Positions 10,225 through 18,959 of a DNA stretch of 42,892 nt are shown one piece after another. Every line of letters starts with the position of its first letter. The first letter of the stretch is position 1. The notes under the pieces are model-generated. The model was not told the DNA's origin and did not search any database. It saw only the letters and a list, made by a program, of their open reading frames with translations. The stretch lies in assembly GCF_003143855.1 (NCBI RefSeq), contig NZ_QFRK01000044.1, positions 1 to 42,892 on the forward strand. The letters are read 5' to 3'. The translations under genes were made by a program, and so were the position numbers. The stretch is from Streptomyces sp. NWU339 (GTDB lineage: Bacteria > Actinomycetota > Actinomycetes > Streptomycetales > Streptomycetaceae).

Positions 10225-11066
10225 TGAGCGTCTGGCTGCCCGCCGCGCCCTGCACCCCGAGCGGCTGTGTGGAGCCGACGGGGGCCGCGACGGCCGTACC
10301 GAGGGCGGTGCTGCGGCTGACGGCGCTCGCCCTCCTGGTCCTCGCCGGGGTGGCGCTGCTGCCGATCGGCCGGCGGGTCCCGGCGGGGCTGGTGAGCCGC
10401 TGGTGCCGGTGGATCGTGCGGGCCGCCGGGGTCCGGGTCCGGGTCACCGGCGCCGCCCCGCCCACCGGCGGGCTGCTCCTCGTCGCCAACCACATCTCCT
10501 GGCTCGACATACCGCTGCTGGGCGCGGTCCGCCCGGCCCGCATGCTGGCCAAGTCCGAGATACGGCGGTGGCCGGTGGCCGGGCGGCTGGTCGGACGCAG
10601 TGGCGTCCTGTTCATCGACCGTGACCGCTTGCGCGCCCTGCCGGACACGGTCGCCCGGATCGCCGGGGCGCTGCGTGAGGGTGCGGCGGTAGCCGCCTTC
10701 CCCGAGGGCAGCACCTGGTGCGGCCGCCGGCAGGGCTCCTTCCGCCGGGCCGTCTTCCAGGCGGCGCTGGACGCCGGGGCCCCGGTCCAGCCGGTCCGCA
10801 TCCACTACCGGAGCGCGCACGGAACGCCGGCCACCGCCGCGGCCTTCGTCGGCGACGACACCCTGTTCGCGTCCCTGTGGCGGGTGGTCGCGGCCCGCGG
10901 TCTGATCGCCGAGGTCGAGGTACGGGCCGCGATCACGCCGGGCACCCACTTCGACCGCCGCGCCCTGGCCGCCGCCGCGCAGCCGCCGACCGGCGACCTC
11001 GGGCGGGACCATCCGGCCGAAGACGTCAGACGGGGGCCACCAGAAGTGAGCGCTGTTGAAAATTAA
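10224..11066 (+). CDS. olsA: OlsA-like lysophospholipid acyltransferase (PlsC family)
   Basis: 280 aa. An N-terminal hydrophobic segment (about 28-48) probably anchors it to the membrane. The PlsC signature is intact: NHISWLD (the H-x4-D catalytic block), RSGVLFIDRDR, AAFPEGSTWCGR (block III) and a late APVQPVRI strand. It would O-acylate lyso-ornithine lipid at the 3-hydroxy group and complete ornithine-lipid synthesis. The start overlaps the olsB stop by one base. A general 1-acylglycerol-phosphate acyltransferase role cannot be excluded from sequence alone. Confidence 0.78.
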   Translation: MSVWLPAAPCTPSGCVEPTGAATAVPRAVLRLTALALLVLAGVALLPIGRRVPAGLVSRWCRWIVRAAGVRVRVTGAAPPTGGLLLVANHISWLDIPLLGAVRPARMLAKSEIRRWPVAGRLVGRSGVLFIDRDRLRALPDTVARIAGALREGAAVAAFPEGSTWCGRRQGSFRRAVFQAALDAGAPVQPVRIHYRSAHGTPATAAAFVGDDTLFASLWRVVAARGLIAEVEVRAAITPGTHFDRRALAAAAQPPTGDLGRDHPAEDVRRGPPEVSAVEN

Positions 11067-11153
11067 GTGCTTTTTATCCCTTACGTGAAGTTTCCACGGT
11101 GATGATGAGGACATCCGGACGGGAGTGACACCCTGAAAGGAGGGTGAGGCCAG

Positions 11154-12236
11154 ATGATCACCCGCGATGAGGTCAAGATCCTCCTGGACCACCCCGTCTA
11201 CGACGGAGAGGGCAACAGGATCGGTGAGGCCAAGCACGTCTTCTTCGACGACATGAGCGGCCGCCCCGAGTGGGTGAGCGTCAGGACGGGCATGTTCGGC
11301 TCCAGCGAGTCGTTCATCCCCATCCGTGACGCCGAACTGGTGGAGGACCACCTCGAAGTCCCGTACCTCAAGGACAAGGTCAAGGGCGCACCCGACGTCG
11401 ACATCGACGCACAGGGCCACCTGTCGGAGTCGGAGGAACACCGGCTGTACGAGTACTACGGCATCGACTGGAGCGGTGTGCTGCGCGACGACACCGCGCG
11501 CTCCGGCGAGGGCCGCGGCGACCGGCACCCCGGCATGGGCAAGGCGGGAACGGCCGGCGCGGCGGGTGCCGCCAGCGCGGCCGGTGCGGCGGGCGCGGCC
11601 GGTGCGGCGGGCGCGGCCGGGATGGCGGGCACGACGGGGACCTCGGGTGCCGCTGGAACAGCCCGCACGACGGGCAGGGACCGGGCAGTGAACACGGCGA
11701 CGGCCGGCGCCGCGGGAACACCGACGACGGCTGGGAAGGCGGGCCGGACCAGCTCCGCGGCCGCCGCCGGGACCACGGGCAGGACCACCGCGCGCGGCGG
11801 GCCGGGTGCCGCTTCCATGACGCGCATGGAGGAGGAGATGCACGTCCGAGTCGAGCGACGCGAGACCGGACGGGCCAGGCTGCACAAGTACGTCGTGACG
11901 GAGGAGGTCGAGAAGACCGTGCCGGTGCGCCACGAGGAGGTGCACGTGGTGCGCGAGCCGATCACGGAGGCCGAGCGCGAAGCCGCGCTCTCCGGCACCG
12001 AGATCGGCGAGGCCGACTACGAGATCACGCTGCACGAGGAGCGCCCCATCGTGGAGACCAGGGCGGTACCCGTGGAACGGGTACGGCTGACCATGGAGGA
12101 GCGCACCGAGAACGAGACCGTACGCGGCCGGGTCCGCAAGGAGCGCATCGAGAGCGAGGGAGTACCGGACGACACCCTGCGGAGCGACGACGCGACCCGG
12201 CGGGGCCGCGACGTTCCGCGACGCGGCCGCGGCTGA
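11154..12236 (+). CDS. PRC-barrel and DUF2382 protein with Ala/Gly linker
   Basis: 360 aa. The N-terminal PRC-barrel domain occupies about 1-115 (DEVKILLDHPVYDGEGNRIGE). A low-complexity linker of Ala, Gly and Thr follows (about 125-220, AAGAAG-type repeats). A charged DUF2382 domain lies at about 222-345 (RVERRETGRARLHKYVVTEE, then VHVVREPITEAERE). This domain pair is common in actinobacteria and cyanobacteria and is often linked to stress, but has no proven biochemistry. The ribosome-binding site is near-perfect (AAAGGAGGGTGAG before ATG 11154), and the preceding 60 bases are notably AT-rich for this genome (around 11055-11100). Both fit high-level or induced expression. The gene ends 34 bases from the convergent LLM oxidoreductase gene. 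Confidence 0.85.
   Translation: MITRDEVKILLDHPVYDGEGNRIGEAKHVFFDDMSGRPEWVSVRTGMFGSSESFIPIRDAELVEDHLEVPYLKDKVKGAPDVDIDAQGHLSESEEHRLYEYYGIDWSGVLRDDTARSGEGRGDRHPGMGKAGTAGAAGAASAAGAAGAAGAAGAAGMAGTTGTSGAAGTARTTGRDRAVNTATAGAAGTPTTAGKAGRTSSAAAAGTTGRTTARGGPGAASMTRMEEEMHVRVERRETGRARLHKYVVTEEVEKTVPVRHEEVHVVREPITEAEREAALSGTEIGEADYEITLHEERPIVETRAVPVERVRLTMEERTENETVRGRVRKERIESEGVPDDTLRSDDATRRGRDVPRRGRG
11577..11621 (+). repeat. 18-bp in-frame tandem repeat in DUF2382 linker
   Basis: Two exact copies of an 18-base unit (GCGGCCGGTGCGGCGGGC at 11577-11594 and 11595-11612) and a partial third encode AAGAAG. Looser variants extend either side. Copy number could vary between strains. Confidence 0.8.
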
Positions 12237-12270
12237 CCGGACGGAACCGCGTGCGCGCCGCTGAGACTGT

Positions 12271-13296
12271 TCACCGGCGCGCCGCGCCGTCCGTCCCCGG
12301 GAGGCCGGCGATACCGGCGAGCCGCCGGTAGGAGTCCAGCAGGGCCGTACGGTCGTGGGTACTGGTGGTGACCAGGACCTCCTGGGCACCCGTCTCCTTC
12401 AGCACCCTCTCCAGTTCGTCGGCCACCTGCTCCTCGGTGCCGGCGATGTGGCCACTGAGCCCGGATTCGTACAGGCCGCGTTCCTTGGCCGTCATGAGGA
12501 GCGACTCGACGCGCTCGGCGGGCGGCAGCGGCGGGAAGGTGCCGCGGGTGCGGGAGTGCGCCATCGACCAGGCCTCCGGAATCAGCAGCCGACGGGCCCG
12601 CTCGGGCGTGTCGGCCACGGCGACCGTGCCGGAGATCACCACGTACGGCTCGCTCGTCCATGCGGACGGACGGAACCGCGCGCGGTAGTCGTCGATGCCG
12701 CGGCGCATCCGGTCGCGGCCGCGCAGGTCGCCGATGACCATCGGCAGGCCCGCGCGGGCGGCGATCGCCGCCCCCTCACCCATGGCGAGCACGAACGGGG
12801 GCACGGCCAGCCCCTCGGCCGGGCGGGCGCGCACCCCGGTGGGGGAGGTGCCGCGGAACCAGCCGAGCAGCTCGTCGATCTGGGCGCCGAAGTCCTCGGC
12901 GTCGTCCTTGTCGCGGCCCAGAGCCTTGCGCACCCCGTCGGTGAAGCCGACCGAGCGGCCCAGGCCCATGTCCACCCGCCCCGGGAAGAGTGACTCCAGC
13001 ACCCCGAACTGCTCCGCCACGACGAGTGGTTGATGGTTGGGCAGCATGACCCCGCCGGTGCCCACGCGGATCGTCCCGGTCGCCGCGGCGACGGCGGCGG
13101 CCAGCACCGTCGGCGCGGAGCCGGCCACCCCGGGCACGCCGTGGTGCTCGGAGACCCAGAACCGGTGGTAGCCGAGCCGTTCCACCTCCTCCGCCAGCCG
13201 CACGGTGTCACGCAGCGCCTCGGGACCGGTGTGTCCCTCACGGATGCGGGAACGGTCGAGAACGGAGAAACGGGTGCGGGCGATCAGCGGGGTCAC
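12271..13296 (-). CDS. LLM-class flavin-dependent oxidoreductase (MsnO8-like)
   Basis: 341 aa from GTG 13296. It is a luciferase-like monooxygenase: the N-terminal strand FSVLDRSRI, then RFWVSEHHGVPGVAGSAPTVLAA, the cofactor region IRVGTGGVMLPNHQPLVVAEQFG and GRVDMGLGRS. The SEHH and GGVMLPNH motifs are those of the MsnO8 subgroup, which use F420 or FMN. The substrate is unknown. It is divergent from the broken HAD gene and convergent with the DUF2382 gene, so it is transcribed alone. Confidence 0.88.
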   Translation of the reverse strand: MTPLIARTRFSVLDRSRIREGHTGPEALRDTVRLAEEVERLGYHRFWVSEHHGVPGVAGSAPTVLAAAVAAATGTIRVGTGGVMLPNHQPLVVAEQFGVLESLFPGRVDMGLGRSVGFTDGVRKALGRDKDDAEDFGAQIDELLGWFRGTSPTGVRARPAEGLAVPPFVLAMGEGAAIAARAGLPMVIGDLRGRDRMRRGIDDYRARFRPSAWTSEPYVVISGTVAVADTPERARRLLIPEAWSMAHSRTRGTFPPLPPAERVESLLMTAKERGLYESGLSGHIAGTEEQVADELERVLKETGAQEVLVTTSTHDRTALLDSYRRLAGIAGLPGTDGAARR

Positions 13297-13349
13297 ACCC
13301 GGTTCAACGCCTGGCCCGCCACCGCATTCCCCCGTCCGGGCCGGGCGGT

Positions 13350-13800
13350 GTGACCGACAGTGAAAAGCGCCCGCTCGCCGTGTTCGACCTGGACGACACC
13401 CTCGCCGACACCGCGCACCGAAAGCGGTTCCTGGAGCGCGGGCCGCGTGACCGGGACTCTTCTTCGCTGCCGCGCTGGTGCGCGAGAGCGCGCGGGATCG
13501 TCCACCTCACCGGACGCCCGGAGCGCTGCCGGCGCGACACGCTGGACCGGCTGACCGCCCACGGGCTGCCCGACGGGCCGGTCCGCATGCGCGGCGACGC
13601 CGACCGGCGGCCCGCCCGGTACACCAAGCCGGCGATGCCGCGCCGCCTCGCCCGCACCCGGAGATCCGGATGCTCGTGGACGACGACGAACCGGTCTGCG
13701 CGGACGTCCGACGGGCCGGGTTCGCCGTCGTGCACGCCCGCTGGACGGCCCCGCCGGGGGAGCCGGAGGCGGCGCAGGAGCGGGAGGGGGACCTGAGGCC
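13350..13800 (+). pseudogene. Decayed HAD-family phosphatase (polynucleotide phosphatase-like)
   Basis: From GTG 13350 the frame reads TDSEKRPLAVFDLDDTLAD, an intact HAD motif I. At about 13458 the family-like sequence moves to another frame (FFAAALVRESARD), returns by about 13500 to the first (IVHLTGRPERCRRDTLDRL, motif II) and near 13655 moves again (PEIRMLVDDDEPVCADV, motif III, then GFAVVHARW). At least three frame changes are needed to read the family in order, and a short segment between motifs I and II seems to be missing. Several separate indels make true decay more likely than one sequencing error. The intact homologue would be a roughly 150-residue phosphatase acting on a small phosphorylated substrate or polynucleotide 3' end. 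The end coordinate is approximate. Confidence 0.75.
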
Positions 13801-13810
13801 CCCCTCCCGC
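13780..13810. terminator. GC-rich hairpin between HAD remnant and dodecin
   Basis: An 11-bp stem (GCGGGAGGGGG at 13780-13790 with CCCCCTCCCGC at 13800-13810) and a 9-base loop, with no T-run. It lies between convergent genes and may work in both directions, as is common in Streptomyces. Confidence 0.55.
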
Positions 13811-13887
13811 AGGTACGTACCCGGGCCCTGCGCCTCCTCGCGTACCGCCCCCGTTCCGGCGCGGGGCCGTTCCCCTCCGGACCGGGC

Positions 13888-14103
13888 TCAGCCCGTCTCG
13901 TCCAGGCGGAAGCCGACCTTCAGGCCCACCTGCCAGTGCGCGATCCGGCCCTCCTCGATCTGGCCGCGCACCTGGGTCACCTCGAACCAGTCCAGGTTTC
14001 GCAGGGTCTGCGAGGCGCGCTCGATGCCGTTGCGGACGGCCTGGTCCACGCCGTCGGGCGAGGTGCCGAAGATCTCCGTGACCCGGTAGGTGTGGTTCGA
14101 CAT
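13888..14103 (-). CDS. Dodecin, flavin-binding storage protein
   Basis: 71 aa, the full family length. MSNHTYRVTEIFGTSP opens the first strand. The single helix (DGVDQAVRNGIERASQTLRN) precedes LDWFEVTQVRG, where Trp39 should stack on the flavin ring; Gln58 in HWQVGLKVGF is the likely second flavin contact. Bacterial dodecins form dodecameric shells that sequester FMN or FAD, or CoA. The ATG at 14103 is preceded by GAGAGGAGCACCCGC. It lies downstream of egtD on the same strand but 252 bases away, so it probably has its own promoter. Confidence 0.92.
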   Translation of the reverse strand: MSNHTYRVTEIFGTSPDGVDQAVRNGIERASQTLRNLDWFEVTQVRGQIEEGRIAHWQVGLKVGFRLDETG

Positions 14104-14355
14104 GCGGGTGCTCCTCTCGACGGCGGCTCCCACCGGTACGCGGGACGCCTCCTGATGTCGCACGTCACTCCACCGTGCCCCAGGCCGTGGCGTACCGCGA
14201 GACGTCGACCGTTCCGGTCCCCGATGCCCGCAGGCCCCGACCCCGCGACCCATCCATCGGTCCATACCGAAACACGGGGCACCCGTGCGAGTCCCCACGC
14301 GCGCCGCACGCCGGGCCCTTCGTCCTGTCCGCCGGACGGAAACAGGCCCCCCACG

Positions 14356-15318
14356 TCAACGCGCCATGCTCAGCGACAGCGCGAACCGCTCCTCCTCGTC
14401 CGTCCACCATCGGGCCAACTCCAGCCTCGCTGCCTCGAGTTCCTCCCGCACTCCCTCTTTGCGGAACTTCGCCGAGACCTCGGTGCGCAGTTCCTCGCCC
14501 GCGTCGAAGTCGACGACGAGACCGAGCGCGGGCACCTTCACCGTCTGCGCCCCGCGCGAGCGCAGCCGCATCTCGACCCACTCGCGCTCGGCGTCCCACA
14601 CGGCCACGTGGTCGAAGGCGGCCGGATCGAAGTCGGCGCCCAACTCCCGGTTGATCACGGTCAGGACGTTCTTGTTGAAGGCGGCCGTCACCCCGGCCGC
14701 GTCGTCGTACGCCCGGACCAGTACCTTCTCGTCCTTGACCAGGTCCGTGCCCAGCAGCAGCGCGTCCCCCGGGGCGAGCAGCGCGCGGACGGAGGCCAGG
14801 AACGCGGCCCGCTCGGCGGGCAGCAGATTGCCGATCGTGCCCCCGAGGAACGCCACGAGGCGCGGACCCGGGGTGTCGGGCAGCGTCATCCGGCCGGTGA
14901 AGTCGGCGATCAGCGCGTGCACGGCCAGGCCCGGCCGCTCGGCGACGAGCGCCTGCCCCGCCCGGGTCAGGGCGCTCTCACTGACGTCGACGGGGACGTA
15001 GGTGTGCAGTCCGGTCAGGGCGTCGATCAGGTGGCGGGTCTTCTCCGAGGAACCGGAGCCCAGTTCGATCAGGGTGCGGGCACCGGCCGCCGCGGCGATC
15101 TCACCGGAGCGGGCGAGCAGGATCTCGCGTTCGGCCCGCGTCGGGTAGTACTCGGGCAGCTCGGTGATCTCTTCGAACAGCTCGCTGCCGTACGCGTCGT
15201 AGAACCACTTCGGCGGCAGTGTCCTCGGCCTGCCGGTCAGGCCCCGGAGGACGTCGGCGCGCAGGGCCGCGTCGGTGGCGTCCTCGGGCAGGGTGCGGGT
15301 GAGCAGGAACGGACTCAC
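14356..15318 (-). CDS. egtD: EgtD, histidine N-alpha-trimethyltransferase
   Basis: 320 aa from GTG 15318, which overlaps the egtC stop (GTGA). It makes hercynine by three SAM-dependent methylations of histidine. ELPEYYPTRAE (about 53-63) contains the Tyr that contacts the histidine substrate in mycobacterial EgtD. The SAM loop is ELGSGSSEKT (85-94), followed by VPVDVSESAL, AFLGGTIGNL and GTDLVKDEKVL. Length matches mycobacterial EgtD (about 320). It is the last gene of the egtABCD operon. A longer in-frame reading upstream exists but runs into egtC and is not real. Confidence 0.95.
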   Translation of the reverse strand: MSPFLLTRTLPEDATDAALRADVLRGLTGRPRTLPPKWFYDAYGSELFEEITELPEYYPTRAEREILLARSGEIAAAAGARTLIELGSGSSEKTRHLIDALTGLHTYVPVDVSESALTRAGQALVAERPGLAVHALIADFTGRMTLPDTPGPRLVAFLGGTIGNLLPAERAAFLASVRALLAPGDALLLGTDLVKDEKVLVRAYDDAAGVTAAFNKNVLTVINRELGADFDPAAFDHVAVWDAEREWVEMRLRSRGAQTVKVPALGLVVDFDAGEELRTEVSAKFRKEGVREELEAARLELARWWTDEEERFALSLSMAR

Positions 15319-16118
15319 GTGCGGAGCTCCTTCAGGGGTGCCGATGGGTCGGTGGGTGCCAGGGCCTCGCCCGGCTCCTCGATCGGGGTGAGCAGCACGT
15401 CGGTGCGGCTCGCCGCCAGCAGCGTGCGGTCGGGGACCTCGCGCCAGTGCGGATCGTCGTCGTAGGGCTCCGAGGCGACGACGGTGCCGCCGCCCGGCCG
15501 GGCGAGGTACCACAAGGTGTCGCCCCACGCGGTCGCGGTGACGGTGTCGCCCTGGGTGAGCAGCAGGTTGAGCCGGGAGCCGGGGGCCGCCGCGGCGACC
15601 TCCAGCACGGTGTCGGCCAGCGCCTGCCCCTCGGGATCCCCGGCTCGCAGCCGGGCGAGCACGAGGGCCCACACGAACGCGGAGTCGCTGCGGGCCTCCA
15701 GCGACAGCACGTCCTCGGCGGGCAGGGACCCGGCGAGCGGCGCGAGCGCGCCCGGCCAGCCCCGTACGGCGCCGTTGTGGCTGAACAGCCAGGCCCCCGC
15801 GGCGAACGGGGCCGCAGCGGCCTCACCGTCCGCGCCCGACAGGGTCGCGTCCCGTACGGCGGCGAGCAGCGCCGGGGTGCGGACGACCCGGGCCAGATCG
15901 GCGAACGACAGGTCCGCCCAGATGGGTCCGGCCCTGCGGTACCGGGCCGGCACCGGGTCTCCCGGCGCGTACCAGCCCACGCCGAAACCATCGGCGTTGA
16001 CCGTTCCGTACCGCTGGCGCCGGGGTGCCCACGACTGGCGGTACAGCCCGTGCGGCGGGCCCACGAGGAGTCGGCCGAGCGGTTCCTCGGGGCCCACGTA
16101 CGCGATGTGACGGCACAT
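15315..16118 (-). CDS. egtC: EgtC, gamma-glutamyl hercynylcysteine sulfoxide amidohydrolase
   Basis: 267 aa. After Met removal Cys2 (MCRHIAYVG) becomes the N-terminal nucleophile of a class II glutamine amidotransferase fold. Other family marks are RYGTVNADGFGVGWYAPGD and AWLFSHNGAVRGW. It removes the glutamate from gamma-glutamyl hercynylcysteine sulfoxide. The start overlaps the egtB stop by ATGA and the stop overlaps the egtD start, so the operon is translationally coupled. Confidence 0.94.
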   Translation of the reverse strand: MCRHIAYVGPEEPLGRLLVGPPHGLYRQSWAPRRQRYGTVNADGFGVGWYAPGDPVPARYRRAGPIWADLSFADLARVVRTPALLAAVRDATLSGADGEAAAAPFAAGAWLFSHNGAVRGWPGALAPLAGSLPAEDVLSLEARSDSAFVWALVLARLRAGDPEGQALADTVLEVAAAAPGSRLNLLLTQGDTVTATAWGDTLWYLARPGGGTVVASEPYDDDPHWREVPDRTLLAASRTDVLLTPIEEPGEALAPTDPSAPLKELRT

Positions 16119-17446
16119 CAGACGCTCTCCGAGCGTGCCGTGCGGAAGCCGGAGAAGATCTGCCGTCGGACGGGGTGGTCCCAGTTGCGGAACGTGCCCC
16201 GGCAGGCCACCGCGTCCACCGCGAACGAACCGCCGCGCAACACCTTGTACTCGGTTCCGAAGAACACCTCCGAGTACTCCTTGTACGGGAACGCCCTGAA
16301 CCCCGGGTACGGCAGGAAGTCGCTCGACGTCCACTCCCACACGTCACCGATCAACTGGCGTACCCCGAGCGGCGACTCACCGGCCGGATAGCTCCCTGCG
16401 GGCGCGGGACGCAGGTGCCGCTGGCCGAGATTGGCGTGCTGCGGTCCGGGCTCGGCGTCGCCCCAGGGATAGCGCGCCGAGCGGTCGCCGGCCGGGTCGT
16501 GGCGGGCGGCCTTCTCCCACTCGGCCTCGGTGGGCAGCCGGCGCCCGGCCCAGCGCGCGTACGCGTCGGCCTCGTACCAGCACACGTGCAGCACGGGCTC
16601 GTCGGGCGGTACGACCTCGGTGACACCGAAGCGGCGCCGTAGCCACCGTCCCGCGCCGAAGGTGCCGTCCCGGTGCCAGAACAGCGGGGCGGTGACGGAG
16701 TTCCGGCGGATGTGGGCCCAGCCCTCCGCGGTCCACCAGCGCGGGTCGTCGTAGCCGCCGTCCTCGATGAACGCCTGGTAGGCGGCGTTCGTCACCGGGG
16801 TGGTGTCGATGTGGAACGGCGCCACCTCGCGCCGGTGCGCGGGGCGTTCGTTGTCCAGGGCCCACGGCTCGTCGGAGGTGCCCATGGTGAACGGGCCGCC
16901 GGGAACCAGCACTTCGGACGGACCGGTGAACAGCGGCACCGGCTCCGGGTCCGGAGCGGTCAGAGCCTGCGGCCCCTTGCGCAACTGATGGGTGATCAGC
17001 ATCGTCTCGTCGTGCTGCTGTTCGTGCTGAGCGATCATCCCGAAGGCGAAACCCGCCTCCGTCAGCCGCTCGCCGTGGAACGCGGTGCCCTCCAGCACGT
17101 CCAGCGCCCGGCCGCGCACGTCCGAGGCGTAGCGGCGGGCCTCCTCGGGAGGCAGCAGCGGCAGCCGCGGCCGCTCGGCACGTGGGTGCTCGAAGGCGTC
17201 GTAGACACTGTCGATCTCGGGTCGTATCGCCTCCTGCCCGGCGACGGCCCGCAACAGCCACTGCTCCTCCTGGTTGCCGATGTGGGCGAGGTCCCACACC
17301 AGGGGCGACATCAGCGGAGAGTGCTGTGCGGTCAGCTCGGGTTCGTCGACGCAGCTGGTCAGCAGGGTGGTCCGGTCGCGTGCGGTGACCAGCGCGGCGA
17401 CCGCGCGCTCGCGCAGGGCCTCGGCGTCGAGGGCGGGGTCGGTCAT
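16118..17446 (-). CDS. egtB: EgtB, hercynine oxygenase (sulfoxide synthase)
   Basis: 442 aa. The N-terminal DinB-like domain has the three iron ligands His55 (WDLAHIGNQEEQW) and His141/His145 (HEQQHDE). The C-terminal formylglycine-generating-enzyme-like domain starts at about VPGGPFTMGTSDEPWALDNE and ends with VLRGGSFAVD and FRNWDHPVRRQ. It couples hercynine to gamma-glutamylcysteine with O2 using non-haem iron. Length is normal and no key residue is missing. It overlaps egtA and egtC by four bases each. Confidence 0.95.
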   Translation of the reverse strand: MTDPALDAEALRERAVAALVTARDRTTLLTSCVDEPELTAQHSPLMSPLVWDLAHIGNQEEQWLLRAVAGQEAIRPEIDSVYDAFEHPRAERPRLPLLPPEEARRYASDVRGRALDVLEGTAFHGERLTEAGFAFGMIAQHEQQHDETMLITHQLRKGPQALTAPDPEPVPLFTGPSEVLVPGGPFTMGTSDEPWALDNERPAHRREVAPFHIDTTPVTNAAYQAFIEDGGYDDPRWWTAEGWAHIRRNSVTAPLFWHRDGTFGAGRWLRRRFGVTEVVPPDEPVLHVCWYEADAYARWAGRRLPTEAEWEKAARHDPAGDRSARYPWGDAEPGPQHANLGQRHLRPAPAGSYPAGESPLGVRQLIGDVWEWTSSDFLPYPGFRAFPYKEYSEVFFGTEYKVLRGGSFAVDAVACRGTFRNWDHPVRRQIFSGFRTARSESV

Positions 17447-18804
17447 GAGCGGGTGTCCTTCCCGTGCGGAGGCGCTCCGTGCGTGTGCGGGTGCGTGCGC
17501 GAGCCGGACACGGCGGTGCCGTCGACGCGGGCGGCGACGCCGACGCGCAGGGTGTCGAGCAGTTCGTCGGCGGGGCAGCGGCCCCGGGCGACATAGCGGT
17601 CCCGGTACGCCGCCACCGCGTCCACGACCTCGGTCGTGGCGCCCAGCCGGGGCAGCGCCCGCAGCGCCGCGGCGAAGCAGACGGCGGCCACCTCGCGCAG
17701 CTCCGGATCAGCCAGGCCGCCACGGGCCGCGTCCCGCCACAGCGGATTGTGCGGCGCCGGCATCCCGTGGGCCCGTTCGGCCAGCGGCTTCACCGCCCGG
17801 TAGGCGGTCTCGGCGGCCTCCGGATCGTCGAACAGCGCCGTCGTCACGGCCAGCGGCACGATCCAGCCGTCGTCACCGGGCTGGGCGTCGATCATCCGCA
17901 GCTCCAGGTGACCGCGCGGCCTGACCGGCGGAAACAGCGTCGTCACGTGGTAGTCGAGATCGTCCCGGGTCGGCGCCCTGGGCGCCCTGGACCTGGTCCA
18001 CTCACGGAAGCTCAGCCCCTCCGGCACGTCCCACGGGCCGCCGTCGCGTCGTACGCACATCACCGGCGCGTCCAGGACGTGGCGGGCCCAGGCCGCGCGC
18101 GGATCGGAGTCCAGCACGGGGCCGCCCGCGCGACCGGTGCCGATCTGCGCCCAGCGCAGCTGCCGGGTGGACAGCCAGCCGGTCGGCCGGTGACCGGCCA
18201 GCGGGGAGTTGGCGAACGCGGCGAGCAGGACCGCGCCGAGTTGGTGTGCCAGCCACCAGCGCCGCACATGACCGAGGGGGCCGGGCTCCTCGTACCCGGC
18301 GTCCAGGCACACCTGCACGGACGCGGAGGTGCACATCATGGCGCGGCCGGCGGGGCCGGTGCGGTCGAGGCAGGCCTCCATGGCGTCGTAGCGCGGTTCG
18401 CGCAGGAACCGGCGTGGTGTGTGCCAGGGATCGTGGCCGAGGCCGACGAGAGTGAGATCGTCCTCGCGCAGTACCGCGCGGACGGCGTCGAGGTCGGCGC
18501 GGACGGTGTCGACGCACTCCATGAGGGAGGCGGCGGGCGGCGAGCTGAGCTCCAGCTGGCCGCCGGGTTCGACGGTGAGCGCCGAACTCAGGGGCACGGT
18601 CCGCAGTGCGGCGTAGGCCGCTTCGAGTCGTTCGGATGTCACGGGGAGCTGCGGGGCACGCAGCTCGTGGACGAGCCATTCCACCTCGACTCCGAGGCGG
18701 CGCGGCGGTCCGGTCTTGAAGCAGATGCCGCGGACCAGCGCATCCACCTCGGCTTCGGTGACGGCGGGGCGTGGCTCGGTATGGCCACGTGCCGAATCGG
18801 CCAT
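17443..18804 (-). CDS. egtA: EgtA, glutamate-cysteine ligase of ergothioneine pathway
   Basis: 453 aa from ATG 18804, chosen because AGGAGGAT sits just upstream; the open frame continues to 18903 without a better site. GCS2-family features are LGVEVEWLVHEL (about 37-48), VEPGGQLELSS, MMCTSASVQVCLD and HLELRMIDAQPGDDGWI. It makes gamma-glutamylcysteine, the sulfur donor that EgtB needs in organisms relying on mycothiol rather than glutathione. First gene of egtABCD. No egtE-like PLP lyase follows egtD, so the last C-S cleavage must be encoded elsewhere. Confidence 0.93.
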   Translation of the reverse strand: MADSARGHTEPRPAVTEAEVDALVRGICFKTGPPRRLGVEVEWLVHELRAPQLPVTSERLEAAYAALRTVPLSSALTVEPGGQLELSSPPAASLMECVDTVRADLDAVRAVLREDDLTLVGLGHDPWHTPRRFLREPRYDAMEACLDRTGPAGRAMMCTSASVQVCLDAGYEEPGPLGHVRRWWLAHQLGAVLLAAFANSPLAGHRPTGWLSTRQLRWAQIGTGRAGGPVLDSDPRAAWARHVLDAPVMCVRRDGGPWDVPEGLSFREWTRSRAPRAPTRDDLDYHVTTLFPPVRPRGHLELRMIDAQPGDDGWIVPLAVTTALFDDPEAAETAYRAVKPLAERAHGMPAPHNPLWRDAARGGLADPELREVAAVCFAAALRALPRLGATTEVVDAVAAYRDRYVARGRCPADELLDTLRVGVAARVDGTAVSGSRTHPHTHGAPPHGKDTRS

Positions 18805-18959
18805 GTGGGGATCCTCCTGAGATACCTCCATGTCGCCGGCCGGGGCCCTTCGGTCCCGTCCGGCTTCAACTCGTCCACCCAAAACCCTCGCGACGCTCGG
18901 CACAAGGGCGCCCGGTGGGGCGTTCCGGGTGCGGGAAAACTCCGTTGCATCGCCTCACC

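Noticed and set aside
11060..11153. SigB-type promoter before the DUF2382 gene
   Set aside because: GTTT with a GGACAT about 15 bases later is too poor a match to GNNT-N14-16-GGGTA to claim.
14104..14355. egtE in the gap after egtD
   Set aside because: No frame in this gap has PLP-enzyme motifs; it is only 252 bases.
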